Made by a program: the position numbers and the translations under genes | From: Bradyrhizobium sp. NAS96.2 | GTDB taxonomy: Bacteria > Pseudomonadota > Alphaproteobacteria > Rhizobiales > Xanthobacteraceae | DNA: 40,045 bases | Direction: 5' to 3' | NCBI RefSeq assembly: GCF_001908235.1 | Contig: NZ_LGHK01000142.1 | Coordinates: forward strand, 1 to 40,045 | Shown: positions 1 to 9,385 of the stretch, in pieces | Numbering within the stretch: the first letter of the stretch is position 1 | Layout of the letters: every line of letters starts with the position of its first letter | Notes under the pieces: generated by a model | Databases searched by the model: none | The model's input: the letters and a program-made list of their open reading frames with translations, nothing else | Told to the model about the DNA's origin: nothing

Positions 1-2
1 CC

Positions 3-2096
3 GATCATTTGGAGGGACTCGAAAAATTTGAAGCCGGGCTCTGGAAGATCGCCGACAATCTGCGGGCGAACTCCAATCTGGCGTCGAACGAATATTTCAT
101 GCCCATCATGGGGCTGATTTTTCTCCGCCATGCGACGAACCGCTTCTACCAAGCGAAAGCCGCAATCGATGCCGACAAGGCGGCAGGCCAGATGCCAGAC
201 CGGCAGCTGGTCGACGCCGACTTCACCCGCCGCCGCTCGCTGAACCTGCCCGAGGGCGCACGGTTCGACATCATCTTGAAGACACCCAAGGGCGGCAAGC
301 TCGGCGCGGCGCTCAATGACGCCATGGAAGCGATCGAAGCCGCCTTCCCGCCGCTCGCCGGCCAACTGCCAAAGGATTACGCTCGCTTCGAGGACGGCGT
401 CCTCGAAGAGATGATGCGCATGTTCGACTCGGAAGGCCTTCGTAAAGCCTCTGGTGACGTGTTCGGCCGCATCTACGAATACTTTCTCGCCGAGTTCTCA
501 AAGCAGGGCGCGCATGACAATGGCGAGTTCTTCACACCGCCATCGATCGTGCAGACAATCGTCAACGTCATCGAGCCGGATCACGGGATCATCCTCGATC
601 CTGCCTGTGGCTCGGGTGGCATGTTCGTGCAATCGAGCCACTTCATAGAGGACGAAGGCTTGGACACGATGAAGCGTGTCACCTTCTACGGCCACGAGAA
701 GAATGAGACGACGGCACGGCTCGCGCAAATCAACCTCGCGGTCCATGGCTTGGAAGGCACGATCCGGGCCGGCAACGAAGCTATTACCTATTACAAGGAC
801 CCGCACGAACTTGCCGGCAAGTGCGATTTCGTGATGGCCAATCCCCCGTTCAACGTGGACGAAGTGGACGCCGACAAGATCAATGGCGACAAGCGCCTGC
901 CGTTCGGCCTGCCTGGCGTCAACAAGGCGAAGAAGGTCTCGAACGCCAACTATCTCTGGCTTTCCTATTTCTACAGCTATCTGAGCGAAACCGGTCGCGC
1001 CGGCGTCGTGATGTCGTCGCAAGCGTCGAGCGCCGGGCGGGACGAAGCAACCGTCCGGCAGAAGCTAGTTGAGACCGGTGCGGTCGATGTGATGATCGAT
1101 GTCCGCGGCAACTTCTTCTACACCCGCACGGTTCCCTGCCAGCTCTGGTTTTTTGATCGCGCGAAAGAGAAGGACGAGGCGAGGGCCGACCGTGTGCTGA
1201 TGCTCGATGCGCGCAACATCTTCCGCAAGGTGTCGCGCTCGGTCTGCGACTTCAGTCCGGAGCAGCAGAAGAACATCGCGGCCATCGTCTGGCTCTATCG
1301 CGGTCAGCAGGACCGCTTCCTCAAGCTCGTCGAATCCTATCTGGCGCAGGCGATCAACGGTGGCCAGGCGGCAACCAATCCGCTCGCCACCTTCGAGGAG
1401 GCACTCGGCAAGCTTGTCCCCCTGATTGGCTTCTTCGCCAATCTCAAGCGTGAGAACGATCCGCTGGCGGAGCCCTGGGCCGAACTAACCGGCACCAGTA
1501 AAGCTTTGACGGAGGATATCGGCACCTTCGGCAAAGAGACGGCGACGCAAGCGGCCGCTTGGCGGGTCACTGACCGCGATAATACAGGTCTCAATGCGGC
1601 GCGCCTTGCCCTGCATCCGCTGGCGGACCGATGCCGCGACCTGACCAAGCAGATCGACCTCGCGGCGAAGCTCGCGGGTCGCACGATCGATATCGCCGTG
1701 AAGGAACTCGATGCGCGAGATTCGGAGGCATGGGACAATGCCGACGTGACCAGGGCACGAAAGGCGCTGGAGGCGGCTCGCGCCGACGCCGTCGAGGCGC
1801 TGCGGGTCACACGTTACTTCGTGCGGCAGGCCGACTGGCTTCGCGAGCGCTTTCCCGAGGCGGAGCTGCGCGACGTGGAAGGTCTGGTGAAGCTTGTCGA
1901 TCGGGCGACAATCGAGGCGCATGATTGGAGCTTGACGCCGGGGCGCTATGTCGGCGTCGCTCCCGAGGAGCAAGATGAAGATTTTGATTTCGAAGAGGCA
2001 CTACGTGCAATCCAAATCGATATCATGAGCTTGAATCATGAAGCGGTGGAATTGGCAGCCCGTATTGCTCGCAACTTCGAAGAGTTGGGAGCATAG
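3..2096 (+). CDS. hsdM: Type I restriction-modification DNA methyltransferase subunit HsdM (5' end outside window)
   Basis: Methylation subunit of a type I R-M complex (HsdR2M2S); transfers a methyl group from S-adenosylmethionine to adenine N6 at the site chosen by HsdS. The first in-frame start (TTG at 9) lies inside the usual N-terminal helical domain and the frame stays open to the window edge, so a few residues are probably missing. Counting from 9, the SAM-binding motif DPACGSGG is near residues 197-204 and the catalytic NPPF near 278-281. The canonical C-terminal segment with YVGVAPEEQDEDF is near 645. Between the methyltransferase core (about 430) and that segment lies a helical insert of about 200 residues, absent from shorter HsdM proteins of roughly 500 aa. 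hsdS starts one base after the stop. Confidence 0.95.
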   Translation, partial: DHLEGLEKFEAGLWKIADNLRANSNLASNEYFMPIMGLIFLRHATNRFYQAKAAIDADKAAGQMPDRQLVDADFTRRRSLNLPEGARFDIILKTPKGGKLGAALNDAMEAIEAAFPPLAGQLPKDYARFEDGVLEEMMRMFDSEGLRKASGDVFGRIYEYFLAEFSKQGAHDNGEFFTPPSIVQTIVNVIEPDHGIILDPACGSGGMFVQSSHFIEDEGLDTMKRVTFYGHEKNETTARLAQINLAVHGLEGTIRAGNEAITYYKDPHELAGKCDFVMANPPFNVDEVDADKINGDKRLPFGLPGVNKAKKVSNANYLWLSYFYSYLSETGRAGVVMSSQASSAGRDEATVRQKLVETGAVDVMIDVRGNFFYTRTVPCQLWFFDRAKEKDEARADRVLMLDARNIFRKVSRSVCDFSPEQQKNIAAIVWLYRGQQDRFLKLVESYLAQAINGGQAATNPLATFEEALGKLVPLIGFFANLKRENDPLAEPWAELTGTSKALTEDIGTFGKETATQAAAWRVTDRDNTGLNAARLALHPLADRCRDLTKQIDLAAKLAGRTIDIAVKELDARDSEAWDNADVTRARKALEAARADAVEALRVTRYFVRQADWLRERFPEAELRDVEGLVKLVDRATIEAHDWSLTPGRYVGVAPEEQDEDFDFEEALRAIQIDIMSLNHEAVELAARIARNFEELGA

Positions 2097-2097
2097 C

Positions 2098-3318
2098 ATG
2101 CTGCCTTGGCGAACCGTGGCGTTCAAAGAAATTGTTTCCCACAGCGCATTTGGGCCAAGGTTTAGCGGGGACCTCTATTCTGAATCAGGAAATGTCGCCA
2201 CTCTCAGGCAGACTGATATAGGAGAGCACGGCGAGATTTCATATTCATCTATGCCACTCGCCATTATAGATGAAGACAGGTTTTGCAACCATTTCCTGCT
2301 CCCTGGTGATCTAGTGATCTCTCGATCAGGAGCGGGCGTCGGCACGACAGCCGTTTTCAAGAATTATCATCGACCGGTCCTCCCAGGCGCATTCTTGATC
2401 CGGTTCCGGTTCAACGCAAATGCTTGCCCGGATTTCTATCGTTACTATTTCAATTCCAGTGTTGGACGCCCGGTAATATTATCGGTTGCGCGCGGCGCGG
2501 CACAGCCGAACATCAATATCTCTAACGTTGAGCTAATCAATGTTCCTTTGCCGCCAAGGAGAGTACAAGACTCCATAGTCGAGATTCTCTCAGCCTACGA
2601 TGACCTGATCGAGAACAACCGACGGCGCATTGCACTGCTGGAGCAAGCGGTGCGGATGCTTTATCGCGAGTGGTTTGTTCGTTTCCGCTTCCCCGGCCAC
2701 GAGCACGTCAAGATCATCGATGGTATTCCTGAAGGGTGGGAGCGGCGGACCTTCGATAGTGTTTGCGAGGCGGTAGGTGGTGGCACGCCATCAACCGCTA
2801 AGCCTGAGTTCTGGGATGATGGCGATATCCCCTGGTACACGCCGACCGACATCACGCGGAACTCATGTCTGGCCCTGCTTGATAGCAACACGAAGATAAC
2901 CGAGGCCGGATTGCGCGGATCCTCTGCGAAGATGCTTCCTTCTGGCACCGTCCTGATGACGAGCCGAGCGTCAGTCGGATTCTTCGGAATCATCGATGGG
3001 CCGTCCTGCACAAATCAAGGCTTCATTAGCATTCTGCCGAAAGACCCACGCTCAAGGATGTATCTATTGTACAACTTGATGGACCGCGTCGAAGAAATCC
3101 GATCCCACGCCGGCGGCGCGACTTATAAGGAAATCAGCAAGGGCAAGTTCAAAGCCCTTCCGGTCGTGATACCCGACATGTCCCTATCGCGCGAGTTTGA
3201 CCAACATGCTTCGGACCTTCATGAGCAGGTGCGAACGCTTCACACCATGAACAAAAAACTTGCTCAAGCTCGCGACCTCCTCCTTCCACGGCTCATGAAC
3301 GGCAAGATCGTCGTATGA
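2098..3318 (+). CDS. hsdS: Type I restriction-modification specificity subunit HsdS
   Basis: Reads the bipartite target sequence for the HsdM/HsdR complex. The protein of 406 aa has the family's two-repeat plan: target-recognition domain 1 (about 1-160), a central coiled-coil spacer (about 160-205, containing YDDLIENNRRRI and LYREWFVRFRFPG), domain 2 (about 215-370), and a second helical spacer ending with QARDLLLPRLMNGK. I chose the ATG at 2098, one base after the hsdM stop, over the in-frame ATG at 2038, which would add 20 residues read from inside hsdM. The segment is visibly richer in A/T than its neighbours, as is common for exchangeable HsdS recognition domains. The recognition sequence cannot be deduced. 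Confidence 0.95.
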   Translation: MLPWRTVAFKEIVSHSAFGPRFSGDLYSESGNVATLRQTDIGEHGEISYSSMPLAIIDEDRFCNHFLLPGDLVISRSGAGVGTTAVFKNYHRPVLPGAFLIRFRFNANACPDFYRYYFNSSVGRPVILSVARGAAQPNINISNVELINVPLPPRRVQDSIVEILSAYDDLIENNRRRIALLEQAVRMLYREWFVRFRFPGHEHVKIIDGIPEGWERRTFDSVCEAVGGGTPSTAKPEFWDDGDIPWYTPTDITRNSCLALLDSNTKITEAGLRGSSAKMLPSGTVLMTSRASVGFFGIIDGPSCTNQGFISILPKDPRSRMYLLYNLMDRVEEIRSHAGGATYKEISKGKFKALPVVIPDMSLSREFDQHASDLHEQVRTLHTMNKKLAQARDLLLPRLMNGKIVV

Positions 3319-3337
3319 CTTCCGAGGGTTGCTGATC

Positions 3338-6300
3338 ATGGCGCACACTCCCGTCAACAGCGAGGACCGGCTGGTGCAGGCGACATTCGCCGGGCACCTC
3401 AAGGACAAGCTAGGCTGGGATAGTGTCTATGCCTTCAACGACGAGACTTTTGGACCGGACGGCGCGCTGGGACGGAAGGACACCACCGAAGCGGTGCTGA
3501 CCCGCGACCTCCGAGCCGCATTGGAGCGTCTCAACGTCGACCTGCCACCGTCGGCCATCGATGACGCCGTGCGGACGTTGACCGCTCACGATTTCAGCCG
3601 TTCGATGGTGCAGCACAACTGGGATTTTCATCGCCTGATCCGCAACGGCGTCCCAGTGTCCTATCGCGATGCCGCGGGGCATTTCCGCAACGCTCGTGCC
3701 CGCGTGATTGACTTCGACAACAAGCCGGGCTCGAACCGGTTCCTCGCCGTTCGCGAATTGAAGCTCACCGGGCTGCGGACGCCGAGCTACAACCGCCGCG
3801 CTGATCTCGTCTGCTTCGTTAACGGGCTGCCGCTCGTCTTCGTCGAGCTGAAAGCGGTCCACAAGAACATCCGCGCTGGCTTCGACGGCAACCTCTCCGA
3901 CTACATGGACGAGAATGTCATCGCGCATGCCTTTCATCACAATGCGTTCCTGATCGTCAGCAACGGCGACCACGCCCGCTACGGCTCAATTACCAGCGGA
4001 TGGGAGCACTTCTACGAGTGGAAACGCCTCGACGAGGCCGACAAGGGCAAGGTCGATGCCGAGGTGCTGCTTGATGGCATGCTGGCGCATGACCGGCTGC
4101 TCGACATCGTCGAGAACTTCATCCTGTTCGACGAGAGCAAGCCGGGCTCGACGCGCAAGGTGGTGGCGCGCAATCACCAGGTCCTCGGTGTCAACCTTGC
4201 GACGTCATCGGTCGAGCGGCAGGAGGCATTGAAGCGCGAGTTCCCCTTGGAAAAGAGGCTTCGGCATCGCGTCATCGAACTACCGCTTGAGAAGCGCCCG
4301 GCCGGTGTCCGGCGTCGCCTGCCTGCGCCGTTCGGGATGGAGGAAGCTCCTCAGTCGCCTTTCATCCCAGAAGGGCCGGTAAGCATCGTCGAGCGCGCAC
4401 ATCCCGAGCTCGGCCGTCTCGGCGTGTTCTGGCACACGCAGGGTAGCGGCAAGTCCTATTCGATGGCCTTCTTCGCCGAGAAGGTGCGGCGGAAAGTAGA
4501 AGGCAATTTTACCTTCCTGCTAATGACCGACAGGCACGACCTCGACGACCAGATCTATAAGACGTTCGCGGGCAGCGGCATCACCGGCAAGGAGACGCCG
4601 CGCGCCGCAACGGGAGACGACCTTGAACGCCTCTTGAAGGAAAACCATCCGTACATTTTCAGCCTGATCCACAAGTTCAATAGAGATGTCGACCCCAAAC
4701 ACCCCTACAGCGAGCGCGACGATATCATCGTGATTTCCGACGAGGCGCACCGCACGCAATCGGGACGCCTGGCGCGCAACATGCGGCTCGCGCTGCCAAA
4801 CGCCGCCTTTATTGGGTTCACTGGAACGCCGCTGTTCAAGCAGGATGAGATTACCAAGCGAATCTTCGGTGATTATGTCTCGCGCTACGACTTCAAGCGC
4901 TCGGAGGAGGACGGCGCCACCGTCAAGCTCGTTTACGAGAACCGCGGTGAAAAGCTTGGCGTCGCGCGGCAGGATCTCAACAGCCGCATCGCGACGAAGA
5001 TCGAGGAGGCCGAACTCAATCCCGACCAGATGACTTTGCTCGACAAGCTTCTCGGCAAGGATTACGAGATTATCACCGCCGACGAGCGCCTCGATAAGAT
5101 CGCGGCGGATTTCGTCGAACACTGCGCGACCCGATGGGAGTCAGGAAAATCGTTGCTGGTCTGCATCGATAAAATCACCTGCGCCCGCATGCATCAGCGC
5201 ATCATCCCGCTCTGGGAGGCGAAGGCGGCACAGGTGCGGCTTGCCGGCGACGCAAAGCGGGCGGAAGCGGCGGCAACTGCCGACGAAGCGGCGCGCGCCG
5301 TGCTACTCGAAGAAGCGGCGAAACTGAAGCGCCAGTCGGACTGGATCAACGAGACCATCATCGAGATCGTCATCAGCGAGGCACAGAACGAGGTCGCCGA
5401 CTTCAAGAAATGGGACTTCGATATCATTCCGCATCGTGCTCTGATGAAACAGGGTTTCGAGACGAACGATGGTAGGCGTGTCGATGTCGAAACGGCCTTC
5501 AAGACACCGGAACATCAGTTCCGTGTAGCGATCGTGTGCGCCATGTGGCTGACGGGCTTCGACGTGGAGTCTCTGTCAACTCTCTACATCGACAAGCCGA
5601 TGAAAGCCCACACCCTGATGCAGGCGATTGCACGGGCGAACCGCGTCTATCCAGGCAAGGATTTCGGCCTAATCGTAGATTATAACGGGATGCTGGCAAG
5701 CCTGCGCGCCGCATTGGCACAGTACGCGCTCGGCGAAGACGGCGCTGGCGGCGAGGACATTCTCGCACCGATCGAGCAGCGGGTGCAGGCGCTCATCGAG
5801 GCCATCGAAGCGACCGAGGCGCATCTTCGGAACCTCGGCTTCGAACCCGGCTCACTCATCGGGGCCAGGGGATTCGCGCGAATCCGAGGGTTTGCCGATG
5901 CAGTGAATGCCGTCTATTCAAGCGACGACGCCAAGCGGCGGTTCGAAATACTGGCGCGGCAAGTCTTCATCCGCTTTAAGGCGCTGCTTACGGAGCCAAC
6001 GGCTTTCGCCTACGCCGAGCGGCACGACAACATCGAGGCGATTTACAAGAAGCTGACCGAACGCCGCGACACTGCGGATGTGACCGATCTGCTCAAGGAA
6101 CTGCACCGGATCATAAACGAGGCGATCCGGACACAGGTGCCAGGAGAGGACCAGACCGAAGGGCTGACGTTCGATCTCAGCCAGATCAATCTGGAAAAGC
6201 TGCGTGAGGAATTTGCGAAGAAGGTTAGTCGCAAGGCGACAGCGATTCAGGACATCCGGGACATCGTCGAACAGAAGCTCGCCGAGATGCTGGCTCGCAA

Positions 6301-6763
6301 CCCGACGCGGATGGATTACCAGCGCAAATACGAGGATATCGTCGCCGACTACAACCGTGAGAAGGATCGCACGACAATCGAAGAGACCTTCCGCCGGCTC
6401 GTCGAACTGGTGAACAGTCTCGACGAAGAACAAATGCGTGCAACGAGGGAGGGGCTGCGCGAGGATGAGTTGGCCTTGTTCGACCTGCTCCAGAAGGAGG
6501 GTCTCGACAAGACGTCCCGCGAACGAGTGAAGCAGGCCAGCCGCGAGTTGCTTGCCTCGATCAACGCCCAGCTGGCGGGACTCGACCGCTTCTGGGAAAA
6601 GGAGCAGACCAAGGCGGATGTCGAGGTCTTCATCCTTGATTCAGTTTTCGCGCAGCTACCTAGCCCTCCCTTCACAGCCGGAGAGAAGGAGACCATCGCC
6701 GCAACCGTCTACGGGCATATTTTCCAGCGGGCGTTGAATGGGCAATTTGTGAGGGCTGCGTGA
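3338..6763 (+). CDS. hsdR: Type I restriction endonuclease/translocase subunit HsdR
   Basis: Motor and nuclease subunit that pumps DNA by ATP hydrolysis and cuts far from the recognition site. Visible domains of the 1141-aa protein: PD-(D/E)xK nuclease around residues 150-175 (RADLVCF then VELKAV); Walker A HTQGSGKS near 366; TDRHDLDDQ shortly after; the DEAH box (ISDEAHR) near 467; helicase motif III-like GFTGTP; a second RecA-like domain; and a long charged helical C-terminus that binds HsdM/HsdS. All motifs look intact. I chose the ATG at 3338 (MAHTPVNSEDRL) with GAGGG at 3324-3328 as ribosome site, over the TTG at 3329. Nineteen bases separate it from hsdS, so hsdM-hsdS-hsdR is one operon. 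Confidence 0.96.
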   Translation: MAHTPVNSEDRLVQATFAGHLKDKLGWDSVYAFNDETFGPDGALGRKDTTEAVLTRDLRAALERLNVDLPPSAIDDAVRTLTAHDFSRSMVQHNWDFHRLIRNGVPVSYRDAAGHFRNARARVIDFDNKPGSNRFLAVRELKLTGLRTPSYNRRADLVCFVNGLPLVFVELKAVHKNIRAGFDGNLSDYMDENVIAHAFHHNAFLIVSNGDHARYGSITSGWEHFYEWKRLDEADKGKVDAEVLLDGMLAHDRLLDIVENFILFDESKPGSTRKVVARNHQVLGVNLATSSVERQEALKREFPLEKRLRHRVIELPLEKRPAGVRRRLPAPFGMEEAPQSPFIPEGPVSIVERAHPELGRLGVFWHTQGSGKSYSMAFFAEKVRRKVEGNFTFLLMTDRHDLDDQIYKTFAGSGITGKETPRAATGDDLERLLKENHPYIFSLIHKFNRDVDPKHPYSERDDIIVISDEAHRTQSGRLARNMRLALPNAAFIGFTGTPLFKQDEITKRIFGDYVSRYDFKRSEEDGATVKLVYENRGEKLGVARQDLNSRIATKIEEAELNPDQMTLLDKLLGKDYEIITADERLDKIAADFVEHCATRWESGKSLLVCIDKITCARMHQRIIPLWEAKAAQVRLAGDAKRAEAAATADEAARAVLLEEAAKLKRQSDWINETIIEIVISEAQNEVADFKKWDFDIIPHRALMKQGFETNDGRRVDVETAFKTPEHQFRVAIVCAMWLTGFDVESLSTLYIDKPMKAHTLMQAIARANRVYPGKDFGLIVDYNGMLASLRAALAQYALGEDGAGGEDILAPIEQRVQALIEAIEATEAHLRNLGFEPGSLIGARGFARIRGFADAVNAVYSSDDAKRRFEILARQVFIRFKALLTEPTAFAYAERHDNIEAIYKKLTERRDTADVTDLLKELHRIINEAIRTQVPGEDQTEGLTFDLSQINLEKLREEFAKKVSRKATAIQDIRDIVEQKLAEMLARNPTRMDYQRKYEDIVADYNREKDRTTIEETFRRLVELVNSLDEEQMRATREGLREDELALFDLLQKEGLDKTSRERVKQASRELLASINAQLAGLDRFWEKEQTKADVEVFILDSVFAQLPSPPFTAGEKETIAATVYGHIFQRALNGQFVRAA

Positions 6764-6826
6764 TTGTGGGCGGCCAAGCCATAGTTGCGCGCATTTACTT
6801 GGCTGAGCGAGAGAGATTCAAAACCG

Positions 6827-6846
6827 GCCCTTATGAGGGCTTTGTT
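6827..6846 (+). terminator. Candidate Rho-independent terminator after hsdR
   Basis: GCCCT (6827-6831), a four-base loop and AGGGC (6836-6840) form a short stem followed by TTTGTT, 63 bases after the hsdR stop. The stem is only five base pairs, so strength is uncertain. Confidence 0.4.
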
Positions 6847-6971
6847 CTCCGCGAAATGCCGTACCGTGCCAATTTCCGGCGTTCTAGGATTCGGAGAAAA
6901 ATGCATTCTCCAGGCCCATCCACGGTTCATTTTTAGTACGGCCGACATTCTCCAGCGCGAGAAAATGCACG

Positions 6972-7005
6972 AAAACGGCCGAGTTTTCGGGCCTGTCTCC
7001 GTTTT
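6972..7005 (-). terminator. Inverted repeat, candidate terminator of tRNA-Ser
   Basis: AAAACGG (6972-6978) and CCGTTTT (6999-7005) are exact inverted copies around an inner GGCC/GGCC pairing. Read on the minus strand the hairpin lies 24 bases beyond the tRNA 3' end and finishes in TTTTC. It may act on both strands and so also stop transcription from hsdR. Confidence 0.4.
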
Positions 7006-7029
7006 GAGGTACGAAATGGCGGGGCGCGG

Positions 7030-7119
7030 TGGCGGAGAGAGTGGGATTCGAACCCACGGTACGGTTTCCCGCACACACGCTTTCCAAGCGTGCGCCTTAA
7101 GCCACTCGGCCATCTCTCC
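7030..7119 (-). tRNA. tRNA-Ser (anticodon GGA)
   Basis: Read on the minus strand, GGAGAGA opens a seven-pair acceptor stem closed by TCTCTCC, followed by discriminator G and an encoded CCA. The anticodon stem CACGC/GCGTG holds loop TTGGAAA, giving anticodon GGA, which reads UCC/UCU codons. The T-loop GGTTCGAATCC and a long variable arm typical of class II serine tRNAs are present. Length is 90 nt with CCA. Its 3' end faces the restriction-modification operon, the usual geometry of an island inserted in a tRNA gene. Confidence 0.95.
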
Positions 7120-7729
7120 GGGAGGCCTCTCTTGAAGGGCTGAGGCGGATTTTGCAAGGGAGCGCGGGGCTGGCGCGCGAAATTTCCCCAATTGATTGAA
7201 AATATTGGGTAAATTGGCGCCGAGATCGACCGCGTCTCGCCGTCTTGCTGGCCACCGCACGGGATTTTTGCCGGTGGCTGGTCACGGAGTGCCGCAAATC
7301 AAGCGATGCAGCCGATCTGGCGATCCCCGCCATTCCTCGGTGCGCAACCGCGCAGTGCTTAGGGCACAAGCCATCGCACGGCGGCCGACAACCCAATCGG
7401 TGTCGTCCCTGCTTTCGAAAGCAGGGCCCCCTAATCACCAATGCAGATTGTTGCGCGGCGGAACGACGAGTCCTATTCGCAACACCCGCCGCGGAGTATG
7501 GGTCCCTGCTCCCGTGCGCAATTGCGCACTAGGCAGGGACGACACGCGGGAAGGGCCGCGGCCTCTCGCTTCAAGCATCGCCGTCCCTGGAATACTGGAT
7601 CACCCGCTTTTCGCGGATGATGACACCGAGCAAGTTGTTTGACGTTAGAACCGGAAGACAACCGACAGCGCAACGAGGACGGGCAGTGCTGCTACCCATC
7701 CTCCGATGCGAATGCGAACCGGTGCTCGC
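7120..7729. other. Non-coding stretch between tRNA-Ser and otsA
   Basis: No convincing gene is seen in these 610 bases. They should contain the tRNA-Ser promoter just right of 7119, a weak inverted repeat CCCAAT/ATTGGG (7187-7209), the palindromic repeat at 7401-7544, and a rhizobial-type hairpin CCCGC/GCGG near 7602-7618. Short open frames here have no recognisable sequence or good ribosome site. Confidence 0.6.
7401..7544. repeat. Nested palindromic intergenic element
   Basis: Outer arms TGTCGTCCCTGC (7401-7412) and GCAGGGACGACA (7533-7544) are exact inverted copies. Each end is itself folded: 7407-7426 is a perfect 20-bp palindrome centred on TTTCGAAA, and the right end has TCCCTGC/GCAGGGA arms around the perfect palindrome TGCGCAATTGCGCA (7515-7528). 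It belongs to the same loose family (arms beginning GTCGTCC) as the elements at 12300, 27667 and 36658. Confidence 0.8.
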
Positions 7730-9181
7730 TCAGTGATATCGCGCGGCAAAATCCGCCGTGCGGCGCGGCCACAGGGTTGGTGGCTCCGGCAGCGCCGCGG
7801 CACCCGCATTGTGCGTATCCTGCAGCGCCTCGATGAAATCGGCGAACCATTGCTGGATGGTGCCGCTGTTGAGCTTCTCCATCATGGCTTCCCAGCGCAT
7901 CCGCCGCTCGGTCAGCGGCATCGCGAGCGCGGTTGCCAGCGTGCGCGCCATGCCGTCGATGTCGTGCGGATTGACCAGCAGTGCGGCGTCGAGCTCGTTC
8001 GCCGCGCCCGCGAACTTCGACAGCACCAGCACGCCGGGATCGGCCGGATTTTGCGCGGCGACATATTCCTTGGCCACGAGGTTCATGCCGTCCTGCAGCG
8101 GCGTCACCACGCCGACCTGCGCGGTGCGGTAGAGCCCCGCGAGCACGCCCTGGCCAAAGCCCTTGTTGAGATAGCGGATCGGGGTCCAGTCCACCTCGCC
8201 ATGCACGCCGTTGACGTCGGTGACGAGTTTTGCCACCTCGCTCGCGAGATTGCCGTAGGCCTCGATCGCGCCGCGCGAGGGCGTTGCGATCTGCAGCAGC
8301 GACACCGAACGCTTCAGCGCCGGGTGCAGCATCCACATCTTGTCGAACGCCTTGATGCGGTTGACGAGGCCCTTGGAATAGTCGAGCCGGTCGACGCCGA
8401 TCGCGAGCTTCTCGCCGTTGAGGCTGCGCCGCAGCCGCGTCACATCGGGATGCGTCATCGCCTTGGTCGCCTGCTGGGCGAACTTCCCGGGATCGATGCC
8501 GATCGGAAACACCGCGGCGCGGGTGCGGCCGAACGGCGAATTGATCACGCCGTCGCGCACCTCGAATTCGAGATCATGCTGCACATAACTCAGGAAATTC
8601 TCGCAGTCCTCATCGGTCTGGAAGCCGATCAGGTCATAGGACAGCATCGCCTCGATCAGCTCACGATGATTGGGCACGCCTGCGATCACCGCGCGCGCCG
8701 GCCACGGCGTGTGCAGGAAGAAGCCGATCGGCTGCGTGACGCCGAGATCGCGCAGCTCCGCGCCGAGCGCGAGGAAATGATAGTCCTGGATCCAGAACAC
8801 GGAATCCGGCTTGCGGAAGCGCAGCAGCGCGCGCGCCATGAACGCGTTCACTTCGCGATAGCTGGTGTAATCCTCATGCGAGGCACGAATCAGATCGGCG
8901 CGCGAATGCATCGCGGGCCACAGCGCCGAATTGGCAAAGCCTTCATAGTAGCCGCCATAATGCGCGGCCGGCAGATCGAGCATCGCCAGCGCGCCCGCAC
9001 CGAGAGCTTCGACCTCTGCAAAAGGTTCCTTCAGGTTCCCGTCGCGGACCCGTCCGCTGGAACCAACCCATATTGCCCCTGTCTTTTCCACCACCGGCAA
9101 CAATGCCGCTGCAAGCCCCCCCGTCATGGGTTCATTGGGTTTTCCGCGCGAAACGCGGTTCGATACGACGACGAGGTTCAC
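7730..9181 (-). CDS. otsA: Alpha,alpha-trehalose-6-phosphate synthase OtsA
   Basis: GT20 glycosyltransferase joining UDP-glucose (or another nucleotide glucose) and glucose-6-phosphate to trehalose-6-phosphate, the first step of the OtsAB route to the stress solute trehalose. The 483-aa length is normal. Family signatures are present: N-terminal VVVSNRVSRG, GGLAAALLP, WIQDYHFLALG, GVDRLDYSKGL in the donor/acceptor cleft, and LVNPHDIDGMA near the C-terminus. Start is GTG at 9181 with a strong AGGAGG nine bases upstream. It lies 204 bases downstream of otsB on the same strand; that gap may hold its own promoter. Confidence 0.97.
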   Translation of the reverse strand: MNLVVVSNRVSRGKPNEPMTGGLAAALLPVVEKTGAIWVGSSGRVRDGNLKEPFAEVEALGAGALAMLDLPAAHYGGYYEGFANSALWPAMHSRADLIRASHEDYTSYREVNAFMARALLRFRKPDSVFWIQDYHFLALGAELRDLGVTQPIGFFLHTPWPARAVIAGVPNHRELIEAMLSYDLIGFQTDEDCENFLSYVQHDLEFEVRDGVINSPFGRTRAAVFPIGIDPGKFAQQATKAMTHPDVTRLRRSLNGEKLAIGVDRLDYSKGLVNRIKAFDKMWMLHPALKRSVSLLQIATPSRGAIEAYGNLASEVAKLVTDVNGVHGEVDWTPIRYLNKGFGQGVLAGLYRTAQVGVVTPLQDGMNLVAKEYVAAQNPADPGVLVLSKFAGAANELDAALLVNPHDIDGMARTLATALAMPLTERRMRWEAMMEKLNSGTIQQWFADFIEALQDTHNAGAAALPEPPTLWPRRTADFAARYH

Positions 9182-9285
9182 CAGGTCCCCTCCTGTTGGT
9201 CAACTCGCGTATTAACAACCATTCATCAAGATGGTTCCTGATCAAGGAATCTCCCAAATGAAACCAAATTCTGGCGAAGCGCGAA

Positions 9286-9305
9286 GGAACTCGCGGGAAC
9301 TCGCG
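9286..9305. repeat. Tandem 10-bp duplication upstream of otsA
   Basis: GGAACTCGCG occurs twice head to tail (9286-9295, 9296-9305), about 105 bases before the otsA start. It is the only clear structure in the 204-base otsB-otsA gap (9182-9385). A regulator site or chance duplication are both possible. Confidence 0.4.
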
Positions 9306-9385
9306 AAAAGAAAATTGCGCGCGAGGTTGACGCCACGACGCAAAAGCACCGCATTCGATTCGAACCCGCGATGCAGTTGATCTGG

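Noticed and set aside
6804..6829. Possible degenerate att copy of the tRNA-Ser 3' end (GAGAGAGATTCAAAACC)
   Set aside because: Similarity to the real tRNA end is patchy and needs gaps; not enough to call a direct repeat.
6785..7260. Short proteins translated across the tRNA-Ser gene (both strands)
   Set aside because: Phrases such as GESGIRTHG and VRIPLSP are well-known spurious translations of serine and leucine tRNA genes.
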